From an uncultured Bacilli bacterium (GTDB lineage: Bacteria > Bacillota_I > Bacilli_A > RF39 > UBA660), in contig CANPXY010000004.1 of NCBI GenBank assembly GCA_947587115.1, positions 1 to 32,421 on the forward strand: a stretch of DNA of 32,421 bases, read 5' to 3'. Of the stretch, positions 27,957 to 32,421 are shown one piece after another. A program made the translations under genes and the position numbers. The notes beneath the pieces were generated by a model. The model was given only the letters and a program-made list of their open reading frames with translations, was not told where the DNA came from and made no database searches. Within the stretch, counting starts at the first letter, position 1; each line of letters starts with the position of its first letter.

Positions 27957-28847
27957 TCACAAAACTGCTTCTTCTTTGGTATTTTTTTCTTCTTTTTTAG
28001 AACCAATACCATAAAACACAAAACAAATGATGGCAAGAACCAATAAGACTGCGCCACTGATTAAGAGCGTCGACTTGAGATTGGAAACTACGACATCAAA
28101 CAAAGCTCCTTCGAAATCGACGATTCTTGCAATCATCGGAACTCCTAAGCCGAACACCAACAATACCAAGCTCAAAATCATAAGAGGAGTACCTACATAT
28201 AAAAGCCAACTCTTCTCTTTACGCTTAAGCAAGAAAATCAATACGAGTATAACTGCAAGACTACCGACGATGATCATCTTCATTTCACTGCCAAAGACGA
28301 ATTGTACCTTTGTAAGTTCTGTTTGGGAAAACTCTTCAGTTACAATTTCTGTCGTAGGCATTTCTTCAATAACAGGGACCGTAACTTTTTGCACTTCATG
28401 AATCAACTCTTGTTTTTCTTCTTCTTCAATATTTAAATCTAATTTTTCGTTGATTTGATCAAAGGCCGTTTCAATAAGTTGATTCCACTCATCGACCGTC
28501 ATTAAATCCCTTACTTCGCCGGTCACAAGACTTTCAGTAATATTTCCAGCAATGTTGCCGACCGCTTCTTTAATGGCATCCGAATTTAAAAATTCATCGA
28601 CCGTCTCTTCCTTTACCCCAACTTCTTCTGCTAACTGGTATAACTCTTCTACTACGGTTTGATCATCCTCATTCGTCGTAGTTAAATTCTCTTCTAAAAA
28701 ATCTTTTACATCGACTTCTTTTACCGTTTCCTTTATGGCTGTAGAAGATAAATGATATTCCGCATTCCATAAAATAATACTGCCAAATAGAACAATAAAT
28801 AACAAAATCGACAAGATACTTGCACATAGCGTTTTTAAAAATTTCAT
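27957..28847 (-). CDS. Unknown membrane protein, acidic extracytoplasmic domain, about 4 TM segments
   Basis: 296 aa; one N-terminal TM, acidic central region, three C-terminal TM segments. No recognised family. Confidence 0.8.
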   Translation of the reverse strand: MKFLKTLCASILSILLFIVLFGSIILWNAEYHLSSTAIKETVKEVDVKDFLEENLTTTNEDDQTVVEELYQLAEEVGVKEETVDEFLNSDAIKEAVGNIAGNITESLVTGEVRDLMTVDEWNQLIETAFDQINEKLDLNIEEEEKQELIHEVQKVTVPVIEEMPTTEIVTEEFSQTELTKVQFVFGSEMKMIIVGSLAVILVLIFLLKRKEKSWLLYVGTPLMILSLVLLVFGLGVPMIARIVDFEGALFDVVVSNLKSTLLISGAVLLVLAIICFVFYGIGSKKEEKNTKEEAVL

Positions 28848-28865
28848 TTCGTCACCTCTGCCTTT

Positions 28866-28894
28866 ATTCTAACACGAACCAAAGAAAAAGACAA
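28866..28894 (-). promoter_or_regulatory. SigA-type promoter for the membrane protein-frr unit
   Basis: TTGTCT-N17-TAGAAT. The -35 lies in an inverted repeat AAGACAAATAATTGTCTT. Confidence 0.5.
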
Positions 28895-28931
28895 TTATTT
28901 GTCTTGATTCACGGAGTTTGATTTTTCTTAC

Positions 28932-28962
28932 AAAAAAAGCAGCAATCATCTACTATTGCCAC
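28932..28962 (-). terminator. Rho-independent terminator of the tsf gene
   Basis: Minus strand GTGGCAAT-AGTAGATG-ATTGCTGC followed by TTTTTTT. Confidence 0.7.
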
Positions 28963-28978
28963 TTCTATTTCTGTAATA

Positions 28979-29854
28979 TTATTCTCCCTTAATTTGTTTC
29001 ATAACTTCGCTAGCGAAATCTTCTTGTTTCTTTTCGATTCCTTCACCAACAGCGAAACGTACCATAGAGATAATCTTACCGCCGTTGTTTTTAACGTAAG
29101 TTTCAACATTCATATCAGGATCTTTGATGAAGGCTTGTTCACTTAAACATACTTCTTTATAGAACTTGTTCAAACGTCCTTGCACCATTTTTTCAGCAAT
29201 TTCTTCTGGTTTTCCTTCATTCATTACTTGCTCTTTGATGATATGAGATTCTCTTTCTAACATGTCTTGAGGAACCTCTTCGCGTAAAACACAGACTGGA
29301 CTCATGGCAGCAACGTGCATAGCAACGTCCTTCGCTACTTCTTCTGTTGTATTTTCTAAAACTACAACGGTTCCAATCTTACCACCCATATGCAAGTATT
29401 GTCCAAATACTTGATGACCCTCTTTGGCTACTTTCACAAAGCGACGGAAACTGATCTTTTCACCAATCTTTGCAGTTAAGTTGATGAGTTTACTTTCGAT
29501 CGTTTCTCCTTCAACGGAAAGTGCTAAAACATCTTCATTCGTTGTAACATCGTTATTTAAAATTGCTTCTGCTAGTAGATGGATAAAGTTTTTAAATTCT
29601 TCGTTTTTAGCTACGAAATCAGTCTCACAATTGACTTCGACAAGAACTGCTGTGTTGTCTTTTTCTAAAGTTACACAAAGTCCTTCAGCAGCAATACGGC
29701 TTTCTTTTTTAGCGGCCTTACTGATTCCTTTTTCACGTAACCAGTCGATCGCTTTTTCAATATCACCATTTGTCTCTTGCAAAGCCTTCTTACAATCGAG
29801 CATTCCTGCTCCCGTTCTTTCTCTTAAATCTTTGATATCACTTGCACTAAACAT
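28979..29854 (-). CDS. tsf: Elongation factor Ts
   Basis: LRERTGAGMLDCKKALQETNGDIEKAIDWLREKG; VEVNCETDFVAKNEEF. Confidence 0.97.
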   Translation of the reverse strand: MFSASDIKDLRERTGAGMLDCKKALQETNGDIEKAIDWLREKGISKAAKKESRIAAEGLCVTLEKDNTAVLVEVNCETDFVAKNEEFKNFIHLLAEAILNNDVTTNEDVLALSVEGETIESKLINLTAKIGEKISFRRFVKVAKEGHQVFGQYLHMGGKIGTVVVLENTTEEVAKDVAMHVAAMSPVCVLREEVPQDMLERESHIIKEQVMNEGKPEEIAEKMVQGRLNKFYKEVCLSEQAFIKDPDMNVETYVKNNGGKIISMVRFAVGEGIEKKQEDFASEVMKQIKGE

Positions 29855-29876
29855 ATTTTATTCTCCTTAATCGTTT

Positions 29877-30845
29877 TTATTTTAAAGCATCAACAAGTTC
29901 GTTTTTCTTTAATTTAGAATAGCCTTCAATTCCCTTTTCTTTGGCCATTGCTTTAAGTTCAGCAACCGTCAATTTGCTAAGGTCTTGCCCTTCTTCTTTT
30001 TTAGGAGCTTCTACCAAAACTACTTCTTCATTCTGAGCAGCTTCTTCTTGTACGGCTACTTTTTCTACTACTTCTTCAGTAGCTTTTACTTCTTCTTTTT
30101 CTTCTTTCTTGCTAGGTTTATTTCCTTTTGCTTTATCTTCTTCGCTTAGATAATCGATCATTTCATTTCCATTAACTTCTGCGATCGCATTGGTCAAAAC
30201 CCCAATAAGTAATTTGACAGAACGTACTGCATCGTCATTTCCTGGAATGACATAATCCACCATATCAGGATCACAGTTCGTATCGACAATTCCAAATACT
30301 GGAATGTTCAAAATACGAGCTTCTTTGATGGCGATTTCTTCTTTTCTAGGATCTACGATCACAAGTGCTTCAGGGATCTTCTTCATATTGCGAATACCAC
30401 GAAGGTACTTGTTAAGTTTATCGTATTCTTTTCTAATTTTGATAACTTCTTTCTTTGGAAGTAAATCAAAAGTTCCATCTTCTTCCATCTTTTCGATTTC
30501 TTCAAGACGTCTTACACGAGATTTGATGGTCTTAAAATTAGTAAGTGTTCCACCTAACCAACGTTCGTTGACGAAATACATATCGGTACGAAGAGCAGAC
30601 TCTTCTGCTGCTTCCTGTGCTTGTTTCTTCGTTCCGACGAACAAGAATTTACCACCATTTTCGGCGATTTCTTTCATCTTGTCATAAGCTTCTTCAATTT
30701 TCTTTACGGTTTTTTGTAAATCGATGATATAAATATCATCTCTCGTCGTATAGATGTACTCCTTCATCTTTGGATTCCATCTTCTCTTTTGGTGTCCGAA
30801 GTGAACACCAGCTTCTAATAAATAATTCATTGATACAACTGACAT
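29877..30845 (-). CDS. rpsB: 30S ribosomal protein S2 with charged linker and C-terminal Rho_N/SAP-like module
   Basis: [24 protein letters not shown]…; C-terminal [35 protein letters not shown]. Confidence 0.96.
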   Translation of the reverse strand: MSVVSMNYLLEAGVHFGHQKRRWNPKMKEYIYTTRDDIYIIDLQKTVKKIEEAYDKMKEIAENGGKFLFVGTKKQAQEAAEESALRTDMYFVNERWLGGTLTNFKTIKSRVRRLEEIEKMEEDGTFDLLPKKEVIKIRKEYDKLNKYLRGIRNMKKIPEALVIVDPRKEEIAIKEARILNIPVFGIVDTNCDPDMVDYVIPGNDDAVRSVKLLIGVLTNAIAEVNGNEMIDYLSEEDKAKGNKPSKKEEKEEVKATEEVVEKVAVQEEAAQNEEVVLVEAPKKEEGQDLSKLTVAELKAMAKEKGIEGYSKLKKNELVDALK

Positions 30846-30931
30846 ATCTTTTTTCTCCTTTTCGTTATTCGTCTACTCGCTTCTAAAATCTTCCACCTTT
30901 TGGCACTTGGAAAATCAATTCACGAATATGT

Positions 30932-31528
30932 TTATTTTAAAGCAGCAAGTAAATCTGCTTTCTTCATCGTTGAAGTTCCTTCAATTCCTTTTTCTTTGGC
31001 CATTGCTCTAAGTTCAGCAACCGTCAATTTGCTAAGGTCTTGACCTTCTGCTTTTACTTCTTCTTTTTTTGCTTCTTTCTTAGCTGCTGGCTTCTTCTCT
31101 TCTTCCTTTTTTGGAAGAGATGCTTTGACTACGGTAACCCCTTTGGTCTCTAATACAGCCTTCGTCTTTTTTCCGGCTTTACCTTCTTTAGCAATCTCTA
31201 CAAGATCACTGAAAGCTTTTGGATCACTGATGGCGATCTCACTTAACATCTTACGATTGATCTCAACCCCAGCTTTTGTTAGTCCCTCAATAAAGCGAGA
31301 ATAACTGATTTCGTTTTCACGACATGCCGCATTGATACGGGTAATCCATAACTTTCTAAAATCTCTTTTCTTTTGCTTTCTATCACGATATGCGTATTGT
31401 CCAGAATGCATTAACTGTTCTTTCGCAGTCTTATATAATCGATGTTTACTTCCAAAGTATCCCTTTGCTTGTTTTAATACTTTTTTATGACGGGCTTTGG
31501 TTGTAACGCCATTTTTTACTCTTGCCAT
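30932..31528 (-). CDS. rplT: 50S ribosomal protein L20 with about 80-aa extension ending in Rho_N/SAP-like module
   Basis: [40 protein letters not shown]…; C-terminal [35 protein letters not shown]. Confidence 0.96.
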   Translation of the reverse strand: MARVKNGVTTKARHKKVLKQAKGYFGSKHRLYKTAKEQLMHSGQYAYRDRKQKKRDFRKLWITRINAACRENEISYSRFIEGLTKAGVEINRKMLSEIAISDPKAFSDLVEIAKEGKAGKKTKAVLETKGVTVVKASLPKKEEEKKPAAKKEAKKEEVKAEGQDLSKLTVAELRAMAKEKGIEGTSTMKKADLLAALK

Positions 31529-31555
31529 GTTAATTCCTCCTTCATATTTTTAAGA

Positions 31556-31744
31556 TTAAATAATATTTTTTAATCTGGCTTTGTCTGCACTACTAAGTTG
31601 GCTTCCCTTACGATTCTTTCTATTGTATTTGCTTGGTTTACTACCGGTATTATGACGACTTCCTGGACGTCCAATACTGATAGATCCACCTTTTCTTACT
31701 TTGAACACTTTTTTACTACCTTTGTGTGTCTTTAATTTTGGCAT
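31556..31744 (-). CDS. rpmI: 50S ribosomal protein L35
   Basis: MPKLKTHKGSKKVFKVRKGG…R. Confidence 0.95.
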   Translation of the reverse strand: MPKLKTHKGSKKVFKVRKGGSISIGRPGSRHNTGSKPSKYNRKNRKGSQLSSADKARLKNII

Positions 31745-31758
31745 TTTCTTTCCTCCTT

Positions 31759-32289
31759 CTATTTTTCTTTTTTCGGTGTTAATAACATTGTCATCGTTCT
31801 ACCATCGAGCTTAGGTTGTTGTTCGATCTCTGCAATATCGGTAAGACGATCTGCAAAACGCACTAAAACGTCACGGCCCAAATCGGTATGCGCCATCTGA
31901 CGACCTTTAAAGCGAATCGACAACTTGATCTTATCTCCTTTTTCGAGATACTTTTTCACGTTGCGAAGTTTTGTTTCAAAATCTCCGACGTCGATTACTG
32001 GAGATAGACGGTATTCTTTAAGTTCTGACATGCTGGCCCGTTGTTTTTTTAAGGCCTCTTTTTCCTTCTTGTTCTTCTCATACCGATACTTGTTGTAATC
32101 CATGATCTTGCATACAGGCGGAGTTCCATTTGGATTCATCAAAACCAAATCGAGTCCCGCATAGTTGGCAAGGGTTAGAGCATCTTGAATGGACTTCACT
32201 CCTACTTGTTCTCCATTAGGTCCAATTAAAAGAACCTCTTTTGCTCGAATCTGTTCGTTGATTGCCATGTTATTCTTCGTATTCGCGAT
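31759..32289 (-). CDS. infC: Translation initiation factor IF-3, probable AUC start
   Basis: AINEQIRAKEVLLIGPNGEQVGVKSIQDAL…PPVCKIMDYNKYRYE. Strong ggaggt SD is 6 nt before ATC (32287-32289); the only nearby ATG (32268) is 21 nt further in. Confidence 0.9.
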   Translation of the reverse strand: MANTKNNMAINEQIRAKEVLLIGPNGEQVGVKSIQDALTLANYAGLDLVLMNPNGTPPVCKIMDYNKYRYEKNKKEKEALKKQRASMSELKEYRLSPVIDVGDFETKLRNVKKYLEKGDKIKLSIRFKGRQMAHTDLGRDVLVRFADRLTDIAEIEQQPKLDGRTMTMLLTPKKEK

Positions 32290-32306
32290 AGTTACACCTC
32301 CATTAA

Positions 32307-32421
32307 ATATAAAAAGTGAATACACGAAGTATCCACTTAAAAACCATAATAACTCTATCTTTGGCTTTGGACCTATGGCTATTCGCGCATCAGGTGGATG
32401 TGGATACATCGCTTTCCTTTT
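32307..32421 (-). promoter_or_regulatory. infC-rpmI-rplT leader with attenuator (L20-leader-like), truncated by window edge
   Basis: Terminator AAGTGGATAC-TTCGT-GTATTCACTTTTTAT (hairpin 32314-32338). Upstream GTATCCAC (32400-32407) is complementary to the terminator 5' arm. Confidence 0.65.

Noticed and set aside
32290-32409. IF-3 ORF start at 32409
   Set aside because: It would read through the leader and attenuator hairpin; the SD and family alignment support ATC at 32289.

Overview
The window is a gene-dense, low-GC, Bacillota-type (Firmicute) chromosomal segment, with most genes on the minus strand. I saw no tRNA, rRNA, IS element, prophage or CRISPR array. From left to right it contains: the 3' tail of a + gene; a CmpB-like membrane protein; an amidase; a ZIP transporter; undecaprenyl-pyrophosphatase UppP with a DUF368/PopT-type transporter; an unlisted 53-aa ORF; RecD2; an orphan membrane protein; YlbL-like PDZ/Lon protease and divergent YlbJ; two pseudopilins divergent from a GspE/PilB ATPase; a dTMP kinase-like protein, an HD protein, HemW, a SpoIIID-like regulator and LepA; a 22-aa-repeat LRR surface protein; an SspI-like spore protein; a divergent sigma-like protein; PheT and PheS with a T-box leader; a hybrid histidine kinase; an AMP-forming ligase; Frr; an unknown membrane protein; Tsf; RpsB; RplT; RpmI; and InfC. 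The observations I rate highest are: (1) ribosomal proteins S2 and L20 share an almost identical Rho_N/SAP-like C-terminal module, with near-identical DNA; (2) a terminator/antiterminator switch ahead of infC, plus a probable AUC start codon for IF3; (3) a divergent sigma-70-like protein in the pheST operon; (4) scattered sporulation genes (spoIIID, sspI, ylbJ) in unusual contexts; (5) a TasA-like/LRR surface protein with recent internal repeat duplication; and (6) several terminators built from gene ends. Family assignments come from motif recognition only; no search was run.
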